In this document: positions 24,940 to 32,986 of the stretch, piece by piece
Numbering within the stretch: position 1 is the stretch's first letter
How the letters are laid out: each line of letters starts with the position of its first letter
Assembly: GCA_947311785.1 (NCBI GenBank)
Contig: CAMZLW010000102.1
Coordinates: forward strand, 1 to 34,660
Origin: an uncultured Ignavibacteriales bacterium
Lineage (GTDB): Bacteria; Bacteroidota; Ignavibacteria; Ignavibacteriales; Melioribacteraceae
Direction: 5' to 3'
DNA length: 34,660 nt
Notes under the pieces: model-generated
What the model was told of the DNA's origin: nothing
The model's input: only the letters and a program-made list of their open reading frames with translations
Database searches by the model: none
Position numbers and translations under genes: made by a program

Positions 24940-25995
24940 TTATTTTTTTATTGTCCCCTCAAAACTTTTAACAAAATCTTCAAATTTTTGAGTCTTATAC
25001 TTCCCTCCTTTTAGGTATGACAAAATTCGCTCAAACTGATAAGCTGAAATAAAACCATGTACTTCATTAATCTTCTGTTTTTTATAATTTACAAAGACAA
25101 AAGCAGGAAATTTAAAACTTTGTTGTAAAAGAGCTTGGGTTAACTTATGAGGGTTTCCTTTTCCATTTCCTGTAAGTTCTTGTCCAAACAAATAAACTTT
25201 TTCTTGCGATGCAGCATTAAATTTTACAGGATAGAAATTATCATTAATTAATTTGGCAATTATTGAATCCTTAAAAACTATACCTGTCTCAATTTTACAA
25301 GATTGGCACCAATCTGTATGCAAATAAATTAGTAAAGGTTTTTTATTAACCAAACATAAATTCGATGCTTCTTTTACAGAATACCATTTTACAACACCAC
25401 TAGTATCAGGCTTTTGCAAATCTGTTTCTTTAGCAAGTTCTTCTTTATAGTTTTTATGATAATTATGTTGGTAAAGATATTTCCAATCATCATAATTCAT
25501 TGTTAGATTTATATCTTCAGAAAAATAAACCAATAAAGGTTCAATTTCTTTAATTTTCATGTAACCAGGAATCTGGTACATTTTCCTTTGCCTATCAATA
25601 TAAACTATTGTTGGAAAAGAAAAACGTCCTTTCAAAATAAATTTTGCAAAATCATGCTTCGGTTTTTTGCCAATTTTAGGATTTGTATAAGTTTTTCCTT
25701 GGTATTTAATGGTATCAAAGCCCTCAGCATCAAAGCGAACAGGATAAAAATTATTATTTATGTAAGCAGCAATTCCTTTATGAGCAAAAGTTGTTTTCAT
25801 CATGTGCTTGCACCAACCACACCATTCTGTATAAACATCAATTAACATTGGTTTCGGAAAAATTTTGAATAAACTATCAGCCTCTTCTATTGTGTACCAT
25901 TTTATTGGAGATGGTTCAACTGTAATTTGAGAAAATGATGTATTAATAAAAAATATAAATATTAATATTAAAGTATTTTTTTTAAGCTTTACCAT
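24940..25995 (-). CDS. Periplasmic protein with two thioredoxin-like domains
   Basis: A 351-residue exported protein with a signal peptide (LILIFIFFINTSFS-Q, cleavage near 23). Domain 1 (~31-160) has WCGWC (C59, C62) and a cis-proline-like FPT (P128). Domain 2 (~202-335) has WCQSC (C230, C233) and FPA (P297). Each is preceded by a KWY(T/S)(I/V)EEA-like segment, so the protein arose by internal duplication. Such Thioredoxin_7-type domains act as thiol oxidoreductases or chaperone-like factors in the envelope. Both CxxC motifs are intact, so redox activity is likely. The target proteins are unknown. It is convergent with the double UvrA gene (16 bp) and divergent from the M23 peptidase gene (79 bp). 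Confidence 0.85.
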   Translation of the reverse strand: MVKLKKNTLILIFIFFINTSFSQITVEPSPIKWYTIEEADSLFKIFPKPMLIDVYTEWCGWCKHMMKTTFAHKGIAAYINNNFYPVRFDAEGFDTIKYQGKTYTNPKIGKKPKHDFAKFILKGRFSFPTIVYIDRQRKMYQIPGYMKIKEIEPLLVYFSEDINLTMNYDDWKYLYQHNYHKNYKEELAKETDLQKPDTSGVVKWYSVKEASNLCLVNKKPLLIYLHTDWCQSCKIETGIVFKDSIIAKLINDNFYPVKFNAASQEKVYLFGQELTGNGKGNPHKLTQALLQQSFKFPAFVFVNYKKQKINEVHGFISAYQFERILSYLKGGKYKTQKFEDFVKSFEGTIKK

Positions 25996-26074
25996 AGAAG
26001 TTAAATAAATTCAAATATTTTTGCATGTTTTAAAAAATAACGCACAATTATAATAAAAATTTCATAATATAATA

Positions 26075-27760
26075 ATGAAGCAGACTCTAATTATACTATT
26101 CTTAATATATACAATACAAGTAAACTCACAAAATTATAATAAAAATTATTTTCGTTCACCTTTAAATATTCCAATTCGGTTAGCAGGTAATTTTGGAGAA
26201 ATAAGAGCAAATCATTTTCATTCAGGCATAGATATAAAAGTCCCTTTTGTTGGAGTTCAAATATATGCACCTGCCGACGGTTATGTTTCAAGAATTAGAA
26301 AATCGGCAGATGGTTATGGAAATGCTTTATACATTACACATCCAAATGGTTTAATGACAGTTTATGGGCACATGCAAAAGTTTAATAAACAATTTGAAAA
26401 ATATGCTAAAGATATTCAATATAAAGAAAATAGCTTTGAGTTTACAAAATACCCAGATTCAACAGAACTAAAAGTTAAGAAAGGTGAAATTATTGGTTAT
26501 GCCGGTAACACAGGGCGTTCTTATGGGCCACATGTTCATTTTGAAGTAAGAGAGGCTGATAAAGATGTTCCAATAAACCCTTGTTATTTTAATTTTGTTA
26601 TAAAAGATAATATAAAACCAAAATTCTTTAAATTAATGGCTTATGCTTTAGATGAAGATGGTAAGATTAATGGTTCTTTCAAAAAACAAAAATTTAAAGT
26701 TTATAAAAAAGGCTCTAATTATTTTATAAACAAAACAATTAACTACTCTGGAAAAATTGGTTTTTCAATAAATGCAAATGATTATTTGAATGCAACACGA
26801 AACACACAAGGCATATATTCAGTAAAACTATTTTTAGACGATTCTTTAATTTATGAACATCATCTTTTTAGAATCCCTTTTGAAGATACAAGATACATAA
26901 ATAGCTTTATTGATTTTGAAGAAAGAAAAACGACAAACCAAAAATTTCAAAAGTGTTTTATTGAACCAGGTAACAAATTAGATATTTATAAATTTGGCAA
27001 AGAAGCTGGTATTATTAATGAAATAGAAAACCATAAAATAAAAATTGAAATTGCTGACATATATGGGAATAAAAGCAATTTATTCTTTAAAATTAAAGGC
27101 GAAAAGCTTATTATAAAAAAACATAATTACAAAAAAATGTTTTATTATAATAAAGATAACTTCCTTGAAAAAGAAAACTTTAGAGCATACATTACAAAAG
27201 GAACATTATATAAAGATATTGAACAAACTTACGAAGTTTTTCCTAAGAAAAAAGATTTATATTCGAATATATATATGTTAAACTCATATAAAATTCCAGC
27301 TCATAAGAAAATACATATTGCAATAAGCACAAAACAATTACCTAAAAATTTAGTTAATAAAGCATTAATTGTACTAATTGATAAAAATGGGAACTATAAA
27401 TCACTAGGAGGAAGCTATATAGATGATTTCCTTGCAGTTGGAACAAAGCAATTTGGGAAATTTGCAATTGCTGTTGATAATATACCTCCCCAAATAATTG
27501 AAGAAAATTTTAATGAAGAAAAAGACTTTACTTCTAAAAAGAAAATTTCATTTAAAATAAAAGATAATTTATCAGGAATTGGAAAATATAGTGCAAAAAT
27601 TGATAAAAAAATAATAATTTTCGAATATGACAAAAAGAATGATAGAATTAGTTACGCCTTTGATAATCACATAGATTATAACAAAAAACACGTATTAAAA
27701 ATTATTCTTTTTGATAAAAAAAACAATCAAACAATTTACAAAACAACTTTTTTTAAGTAA
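26075..27760 (+). CDS. M23-family metallopeptidase (peptidoglycan endopeptidase-like)
   Basis: A 561-residue exported protein with a short signal peptide (ILFLIYTIQVNSQ). The N-terminal third carries a LytM/lysostaphin-type zinc peptidase domain with all ligands: HSGID (H49, D53), YGHM (H99) and the HVH motif (H153, H155). Active M23 enzymes cut peptide cross-links in peptidoglycan. The remaining ~390 residues are Lys/Ile-rich beta-type sequence without a recognised catalytic motif and include an Ig-like segment near 470-560 (VDNIPPQIIEENF..DNLSGIGKY). It is followed after 32 bp by the response-regulator gene, possibly in one transcript. A promoter-like TATTTTTG sits at 26016-26023. A role in cell-wall remodelling during growth or division is likely. 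The exact cut site is not known. Confidence 0.88.
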   Translation: MKQTLIILFLIYTIQVNSQNYNKNYFRSPLNIPIRLAGNFGEIRANHFHSGIDIKVPFVGVQIYAPADGYVSRIRKSADGYGNALYITHPNGLMTVYGHMQKFNKQFEKYAKDIQYKENSFEFTKYPDSTELKVKKGEIIGYAGNTGRSYGPHVHFEVREADKDVPINPCYFNFVIKDNIKPKFFKLMAYALDEDGKINGSFKKQKFKVYKKGSNYFINKTINYSGKIGFSINANDYLNATRNTQGIYSVKLFLDDSLIYEHHLFRIPFEDTRYINSFIDFEERKTTNQKFQKCFIEPGNKLDIYKFGKEAGIINEIENHKIKIEIADIYGNKSNLFFKIKGEKLIIKKHNYKKMFYYNKDNFLEKENFRAYITKGTLYKDIEQTYEVFPKKKDLYSNIYMLNSYKIPAHKKIHIAISTKQLPKNLVNKALIVLIDKNGNYKSLGGSYIDDFLAVGTKQFGKFAIAVDNIPPQIIEENFNEEKDFTSKKKISFKIKDNLSGIGKYSAKIDKKIIIFEYDKKNDRISYAFDNHIDYNKKHVLKIILFDKKNNQTIYKTTFFK

Positions 27761-27792
27761 ATTGCAGCTTATAACTAACTTATTATAAAAAA

Positions 27793-28680
27793 ATGAAAGT
27801 TTTAATTGTTGAAGATGATAGAGCTTCAAGGTTTTTCTTAGAAAGTCTTTTGGAAAGTAATGGTTATGATTTTCGTTCTGCAGCAAATGGAATTGAAGGT
27901 TTAAATATATTTGAAGAATACGTACCAGATATTGTCCTTACTGATATTCAGATGCCTATAATGGATGGCTTAGAATTGTTAGAAGCAATAAGAGATGCAA
28001 AGTCAGATACTATTGTGATAATGGTTACGGCTTTTGGAACAGAGAATTATGCCATTCAGGCATTACATCTTGGAGCAAATAACTACCTTAAAAAACCTGT
28101 TTCAGGACAAGAACTCTTAAGACTATTAAAAAAATATAAAGCAATTCTTACAAGTAAATATTCTCCTGATGCTTTGCCTGGTAGATTAGTTAATAGAAGG
28201 TTTACACTTGAGTTTAATACTGAATATAATAAAATTCCTAAAATTGTTGATAAAGTAATTGTAGAATCAAATTTAGATATTGAAGACAATGAAAAAATTA
28301 ATATTGAACTCGGGCTTGTAGAACTTATCACAAATGCCATTGAACATGGCAATTTGAATATTGATTACATAGAAAAGCAGAATGCCCTAGACCAAGGCTT
28401 TCTTGGAGACTTATATACTGACAGAATGAAAAACCCCGTATATAAAAACAGAGCAATTACTATTGATTTCTTTGCTGATCCCGAAAAGTTTCAATGGACA
28501 ATTATTGATGAAGGAAAAGGTTTTGATTGGAAAATACTTCCAGACCCTACAGATGAAGACCATATACTAGAACTAAATGGAAGAGGTGTATTTATTAGTA
28601 GATTTTTATTTGATAAAGTTGAATATGTCGGCAATGGGAATACTGTTATTGCAACAAAATTTATAAAAAATCTTGCATAA
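27793..28680 (+). CDS. Response regulator fused to an anti-sigma-type (RsbW-like) ATPase domain
   Basis: A 295-residue cytoplasmic signalling protein. Residues 1-115 form a receiver domain with the acidic pocket (E7, D8, D9), phospho-acceptor D51 in LTDIQMP, T79 and K101 (KKP). Residues ~135-293 form a GHKL/HATPase_c_2 domain of the RsbW/SpoIIAB type: N-box ELITNAIEHG (N180), G1 box DEGKGFDW (D238-G242) and GRGVFISR. There is no H-box or phosphotransfer histidine, so it is not a standard histidine kinase. The layout predicts a phosphorylation-controlled serine kinase or anti-sigma factor that receives input from an unlinked sensor kinase. No sigma or anti-anti-sigma gene is adjacent. It lies 32 bp after the M23 gene and 109 bp before the small orphan gene. 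Confidence 0.88.
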   Translation: MKVLIVEDDRASRFFLESLLESNGYDFRSAANGIEGLNIFEEYVPDIVLTDIQMPIMDGLELLEAIRDAKSDTIVIMVTAFGTENYAIQALHLGANNYLKKPVSGQELLRLLKKYKAILTSKYSPDALPGRLVNRRFTLEFNTEYNKIPKIVDKVIVESNLDIEDNEKINIELGLVELITNAIEHGNLNIDYIEKQNALDQGFLGDLYTDRMKNPVYKNRAITIDFFADPEKFQWTIIDEGKGFDWKILPDPTDEDHILELNGRGVFISRFLFDKVEYVGNGNTVIATKFIKNLA

Positions 28681-28789
28681 CTAAAAAATTACCGTTAAAA
28701 TTTGTTAAATATTTGATTATAATGAAATAATAATAATACGCATGCGTTATGTTTTTGAAATTAAATTATTAATAAAATAATATAAGCGT

Positions 28790-28975
28790 ATGAACAGAAC
28801 TTATACTTTTTTTCATTTTGCTATATTAAGATCAAATAAATCAAAAGAACAAATTGTTAAAGAAAAAAAATCATTGAGTGCAGTTTTTAAAAAATATTCA
28901 AATGCTTTAAGCTATTTTAAATTTAGCCCAAGTGATGAAGTTGTTAACAATATTCTTAAACATGCTGATTTATAG
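28790..28975 (+). CDS. Small conserved-looking protein of unknown function (61 aa)
   Basis: A short frame starting at ATG 28790 (MNRTYTFFHFAIL..) and ending in KHADL. It is basic in the middle, likely helical, and has the motif YFKFSPSDEVVNNIL near the C-terminus. No signal peptide or membrane helix is seen. It has its own Rho-independent terminator 23 bp after the stop, which supports its being expressed. A perfect 10-bp palindrome ACGCATGCGT lies ~43 bp upstream (28738-28747). The product is not recognised. It could be a small regulator acting with the preceding response regulator, but nothing beyond proximity shows that. Confidence 0.65.
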   Translation: MNRTYTFFHFAILRSNKSKEQIVKEKKSLSAVFKKYSNALSYFKFSPSDEVVNNILKHADL

Positions 28976-28997
28976 CACTTAATATAGTCAAAAACTT

Positions 28998-29022
28998 AAC
29001 CGCCTTTAGGCGGTTTTTTTTT
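28998..29022 (+). terminator. Rho-independent terminator
   Basis: AACCGCC (28998-29004) pairs with GGCGGTT (29009-29015) around a TTTA loop and is followed by a T-run. It lies 23 bp after the stop codon of the 61-residue gene. Confidence 0.9.
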
Positions 29023-29114
29023 GCTTATTTTTGTATTTTTGTAAATTATAAAATTCTAAAAATTAGCACTTTAAATATACAAGTCATAAATATGACTATT
29101 CGTAAAATATAATA

Positions 29115-32087
29115 ATGAAAAATAAAATTAAAATAATACATAAGTTAATAAGAATTGCATCAATATTAATTATCATATTTTTATTACAAAGCACAAGTAA
29201 GCCAAGTAAAAATAAACTAAAGAGTTCAATAAATAAGTGGGTAGATGCGAAAATGGCAAATATGACACCTGACGAAAAATTAGGGCAACTATTCATGCTT
29301 GCGGCATACCCAAAACAAGGGAAAGCCAATAAAGATTTTTTAACAGGAATTATAAAAAAATATAAAATTGGTGGTTTAATAATGTTTCAAGGCGGACCTG
29401 TTAGTCAAGCAAAACTCACAAACTATTACCAATCAATTTCAAAAACTCCTTTAATGATTGCAGGTGATTATGAATGGGGATTATCAATGCGACTTGATAG
29501 TACAGTTCGCTACCCAAGACAAATGATGTTGGGGGCAATTCAAAATGATTTATTAATAAATGAATTTAGTGTTGAACTTGCAAGACAATTAAAACGCATA
29601 GGTATTCATATAAATTTCGCACCTGTAATTGATGTTAATAATAATGCAAATAATCCTGTAATTAATAGCCGTTCTTTTGGTGAAAATAAAGAAAATGTAA
29701 GCAAAAAAGGTTTAGCATATATGATTGGTTTGCAAGAAAATAATATCCTTGCCGTTGGTAAACATTTCCCGGGGCATGGTGATACAGATGTCGATTCTCA
29801 TAAAGATTTACCCGTAATTCTTCACTCAAAAGAAAGATTAGACTCTGTTGAAATGTACCCTTTTAAAAAACTTATAAATACAGGGCTTGGCGGAATAATG
29901 ATTGCACATTTGAATATCCCATCATTAGACGCAAGGGAAAATGCAGTTTCAAGTCTTTCTAAGCCAATTGTTACTAATCTTTTAATAAAAAAACTTGGCT
30001 TTAAAGGCTTAATTTTTACAGATGCCCTAGGGATGAATGGAGTTACAAAACACTACAAACCTGGAGAAACAGAAGTTGCAGCATTAGTTGCAGGTGTTGA
30101 TATTTTGCTTATGCCTAAAGATGTTCCACTAGCTTTTCAAAAAATTAAAAATGCAATAAAAAAAGGAAAAATTAGTCAACAAGAAATAGATTTTCGGTGT
30201 AAAAAAATATTATTTGCAAAAAAATGGTTTGGACTCGAAAATTATAAAAAAATTAATACAAATAATATTTATGAAGATTTGAATTCAGAATATGCAAATT
30301 TCTTAAAAAATAAATTAGTTGAAGCATCTTTAACATTAGCAGTCAATAAAAATAAAATAATTCCATTTCAGAACTTAGATACAGAAACAATCGCTTCAAT
30401 ATCAATAGGAAATGGATATGTAAGCAACTTTCAAAAAACACTTAATTTATATGATGATGTCGAGAATTTTACAATAAATAAATCTGCAAAAATTGAAGAT
30501 TTTAATAAACAAATAAAACAACTCGAAAGGTTTGATAAAGTAATAATAAGCATTCATAAAATGAATCGCAGACCTCCAGTATTCGGTATTACTAAAAACA
30601 CTATTGATTTTGTAAATAAATTAGCAAACAAAACAAAAGTAGTACTTGTTCTATTTGGAAACCCTTATGCACTTAAACAATTTAAAAATCCCGAAAACTT
30701 AAAAGCTGTTTTGGTTTCATATAACGATTGGAAATTAACAAGAAACCGTTCAGCACAACTACTTTTTGGCGGAATAACAGCACAAGGGCGACTTCCAGTT
30801 TCTGCAAATAATTATTTTAAAGAAGGAATGGGCATCTTATCAATTAAACAAAGATTAAAATACTCAAATCCTTATGAACTAAAACTAAATGAAGACACAT
30901 TAAAGAAAGTAGACTCTGTAATAAACAATGCAATTGCAGTAGGAGCAACACCAGGAGCAACTGTAATTGCTATAAAAAATGGTATTGTTTTTTACCATAA
31001 ATCCTTTGGGTATCATACTTATAGTAAAAGAGTTAAGAATAAAAATACAGATATATATGATTTGGCTTCATTAACTAAAATATCATCAACACTTCCATCT
31101 TTAATGAAGTTATATGAAGAAGGAAAAATAGATGTAAATAAAAAGCTATCAAAATATTTGCCCGAACTTAAAAGTACAAATAAAAAAAATATAATTATTA
31201 AAGATATTCTTGCTCACCAAGCACGCTTGAAACCATGGATACCTTTTTATATCGATACTTATGAAGATGAAGAAAAAACAAAATTAGACAGTAAAATTTA
31301 TTCAAAAACTAAAAGAGGGAAATTTACTGTACAAGTTGCTAATAATTTATACATTTCTGAAAATTACAGAGATTCTATCTATCAAAAAATATATGATTCT
31401 GAATTAAGAAGCAAAAAAAAATATAAATATAGCGACTTAGGTTTTATTTTATTTCATAAATTAATTGAAGATATTACAAAAGAACAACAAGAAGATTATG
31501 TTCAAGAAAACTTTTATGCTAAACTTGGAGCAAATACAACAGGATATTTGCCTTTAAAAAGATTTAACAAAAAAAACATTGTCCCTACTGAACAAGATAA
31601 TTTTTACAGACATCAACTTTTACAAGGATATGTGCACGACTATGCTGCTGCAATGACAGGAGGAGTTAACGGGCATGCAGGTCTTTTTTCAAATGCAAAT
31701 GATTTGGCAAAACTTATGCAAATGTATTTGAACTTTGGAAAATATGGTAAACAACGTTATTTCGCAAGCAAAACAATAAAAAAGTTTTCATCAAAAGCAT
31801 TTCCTAAAAGTAAGAACAGAAGAGGACTAGGGTTTGACCGTCCTGTTCGCCCCGAAGGAGGTCCATCTTCGCAACTTGTTTCAAACCAGAGTTTTGGACA
31901 TTCAGGTTTTACTGGAACACTTGTTTGGATTGACCCCAAATATGATTTTGTTTACATATTCCTTTCAAACAGAATAAATCCTACGAGCGAAAATAAGAAA
32001 CTTTGGAAAATGGATGTAAGAACAAAAGTTCAGGACTATTTTTATAAATCTTTTCCTGATTTAGATACGACTTTGCTTGTTCAGTAA
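29115..32087 (+). CDS. GH3 beta-N-acetylglucosaminidase-like / beta-lactamase-type serine hydrolase fusion
   Basis: A 990-residue exported protein with an N-terminal hydrophobic signal (~10-25). The GH3 domain (~40-375) has the NagZ-type loop KHFPGHGDTDVDSH (216-229, H229 as acid/base by analogy) and the nucleophile D303 in FTDALGM. NagZ releases GlcNAc from muropeptides. A GH3 C-terminal-like domain spans ~395-575. The last third (~590-985) is a beta-lactamase/penicillin-binding-like domain with SLTK (S652, K655), YSD (Y772) and HSG (929-931). All catalytic motifs are present in both enzymes. The fusion suggests combined removal of amino sugars and cleavage of peptide or ester bonds in the wall, here outside the cytoplasm. 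It has a 27-bp gap after twin TATTTTTG boxes (29026-29041) plus leader, and a MurU-like gene follows. Confidence 0.9.
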   Translation: MKNKIKIIHKLIRIASILIIIFLLQSTSKPSKNKLKSSINKWVDAKMANMTPDEKLGQLFMLAAYPKQGKANKDFLTGIIKKYKIGGLIMFQGGPVSQAKLTNYYQSISKTPLMIAGDYEWGLSMRLDSTVRYPRQMMLGAIQNDLLINEFSVELARQLKRIGIHINFAPVIDVNNNANNPVINSRSFGENKENVSKKGLAYMIGLQENNILAVGKHFPGHGDTDVDSHKDLPVILHSKERLDSVEMYPFKKLINTGLGGIMIAHLNIPSLDARENAVSSLSKPIVTNLLIKKLGFKGLIFTDALGMNGVTKHYKPGETEVAALVAGVDILLMPKDVPLAFQKIKNAIKKGKISQQEIDFRCKKILFAKKWFGLENYKKINTNNIYEDLNSEYANFLKNKLVEASLTLAVNKNKIIPFQNLDTETIASISIGNGYVSNFQKTLNLYDDVENFTINKSAKIEDFNKQIKQLERFDKVIISIHKMNRRPPVFGITKNTIDFVNKLANKTKVVLVLFGNPYALKQFKNPENLKAVLVSYNDWKLTRNRSAQLLFGGITAQGRLPVSANNYFKEGMGILSIKQRLKYSNPYELKLNEDTLKKVDSVINNAIAVGATPGATVIAIKNGIVFYHKSFGYHTYSKRVKNKNTDIYDLASLTKISSTLPSLMKLYEEGKIDVNKKLSKYLPELKSTNKKNIIIKDILAHQARLKPWIPFYIDTYEDEEKTKLDSKIYSKTKRGKFTVQVANNLYISENYRDSIYQKIYDSELRSKKKYKYSDLGFILFHKLIEDITKEQQEDYVQENFYAKLGANTTGYLPLKRFNKKNIVPTEQDNFYRHQLLQGYVHDYAAAMTGGVNGHAGLFSNANDLAKLMQMYLNFGKYGKQRYFASKTIKKFSSKAFPKSKNRRGLGFDRPVRPEGGPSSQLVSNQSFGHSGFTGTLVWIDPKYDFVYIFLSNRINPTSENKKLWKMDVRTKVQDYFYKSFPDLDTTLLVQ

Positions 32088-32103
32088 ATTTACATATATA
32101 TAA

Positions 32104-32183
32104 GTCACGGTGTGAATAAATTAGTAAATAGGTAAGTTTTCTAAAATTATAATTTGCTTTTATTTAATGATTCACGCCGTGAC
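32104..32183. repeat. 80-bp element bounded by 14-bp inverted repeats
   Basis: Arms GTCACGGTGTGAAT (32104-32117) and ATTCACGCCGTGAC (32170-32183) are reverse complements except for one position, which is still a G-T pair in RNA. They enclose 52 A/T-rich bases. The arms are strikingly GC-rich for this genome. It could be a miniature inverted-repeat element or a long-loop hairpin. No clear target-site duplication is seen. Confidence 0.6.
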
Positions 32184-32212
32184 TACATAATTACTGCTAA
32201 TTCAAAAAACAA

Positions 32213-32947
32213 ATGAAAATATTAATTTTCGCAGCAGGTCTGGGAACACGTTTAAAGCATTTAACAAAAGATAAACCAAAAGCATTGGTTAAATTTAATG
32301 GAAAACCAATTTTAGAACATCTAATCCTTAATTTAAAATCGCAAGGATTTAATGATTTTGTAATTAATATTCATCATTTTGCTGACCAAATTGAGAACTT
32401 TCTTAAAGAAAATAACAACTTTAATTCAAATATTGAAATTTCTGATGAAAGAAAAATGCTTTTAGAAACAGGAGGAGGACTTCTTAAAGCAAAAACTTTT
32501 TTAATTGATGAAGAAAACTTTATAATTTATAATGCCGATATTTTTTCAGATATAAATTTAAAAGAACTCATTTCAGAACATAAAAAAAATAAAGCATTAG
32601 CAACTCTTGTTGTTCAAGAAAGAGAAACTTCAAGAAAACTTTTATTTAATGCAGAAAATGAACTTTGCCAATGGAAAAACTTTGCAACTAATGAAATAAA
32701 AGTTGCAAAAGAAACAAATAGCAAATTAAAAGCATGGGCATTTACAGGCGTTCATATTGTTAGTAATCAGGTATTTAAACATATTACAGAAGCAGGTAAA
32801 TTCTCAATTATCGATTTGTATTTGCGGTTGGCAAAAGAACATAAAATATTAGCACACAAAGCAAACAATAACTATTGGTTTGATTTAGGAAAGCCTGAAA
32901 ATATTATTAATGCTGAAAATTATATTAAAAATAATGCAACTTTTTAG
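32213..32947 (+). CDS. Sugar-phosphate nucleotidyltransferase, MurU-like
   Basis: A 244-residue cytoplasmic enzyme of the NTP-transferase family. It has the nucleotide-binding loop AAGLGTRL (7-14), the KPKAL lysine motif (21-25), ETGGGLLKA (85-93) and the metal-binding NAD-type triplet with D109 (YNADIF). A C-terminal YWFDLGKPENI segment is present. Size and pattern fit N-acetylmuramate-1-phosphate uridylyltransferase (MurU) better than long mannose-1-phosphate guanylyltransferases. MurU makes UDP-MurNAc from recycled MurNAc in a route that bypasses fosfomycin-sensitive MurA. The partner kinase AmgK is not in the window. Position after a NagZ-type gene supports peptidoglycan recycling, but a guanylyl- or glucose-1-phosphate enzyme cannot be excluded. 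Confidence 0.82.
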   Translation: MKILIFAAGLGTRLKHLTKDKPKALVKFNGKPILEHLILNLKSQGFNDFVINIHHFADQIENFLKENNNFNSNIEISDERKMLLETGGGLLKAKTFLIDEENFIIYNADIFSDINLKELISEHKKNKALATLVVQERETSRKLLFNAENELCQWKNFATNEIKVAKETNSKLKAWAFTGVHIVSNQVFKHITEAGKFSIIDLYLRLAKEHKILAHKANNNYWFDLGKPENIINAENYIKNNATF

Positions 32948-32986
32948 CTTTTTACTCCTCTTATAAAATACACTAAAATTAATAAA

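Noticed and set aside
28738-28747. Perfect 10-bp palindrome ACGCATGCGT
   Set aside because: Too short to call an operator alone and has no second copy in the window; mentioned only as context for the small gene.
29115-32087. Loss of the beta-lactamase YxN motif (YSD) as evidence of an inactive domain
   Set aside because: YSD is common in serine hydrolases of this superfamily; the Tyr, SxxK and HSG positions are all present.
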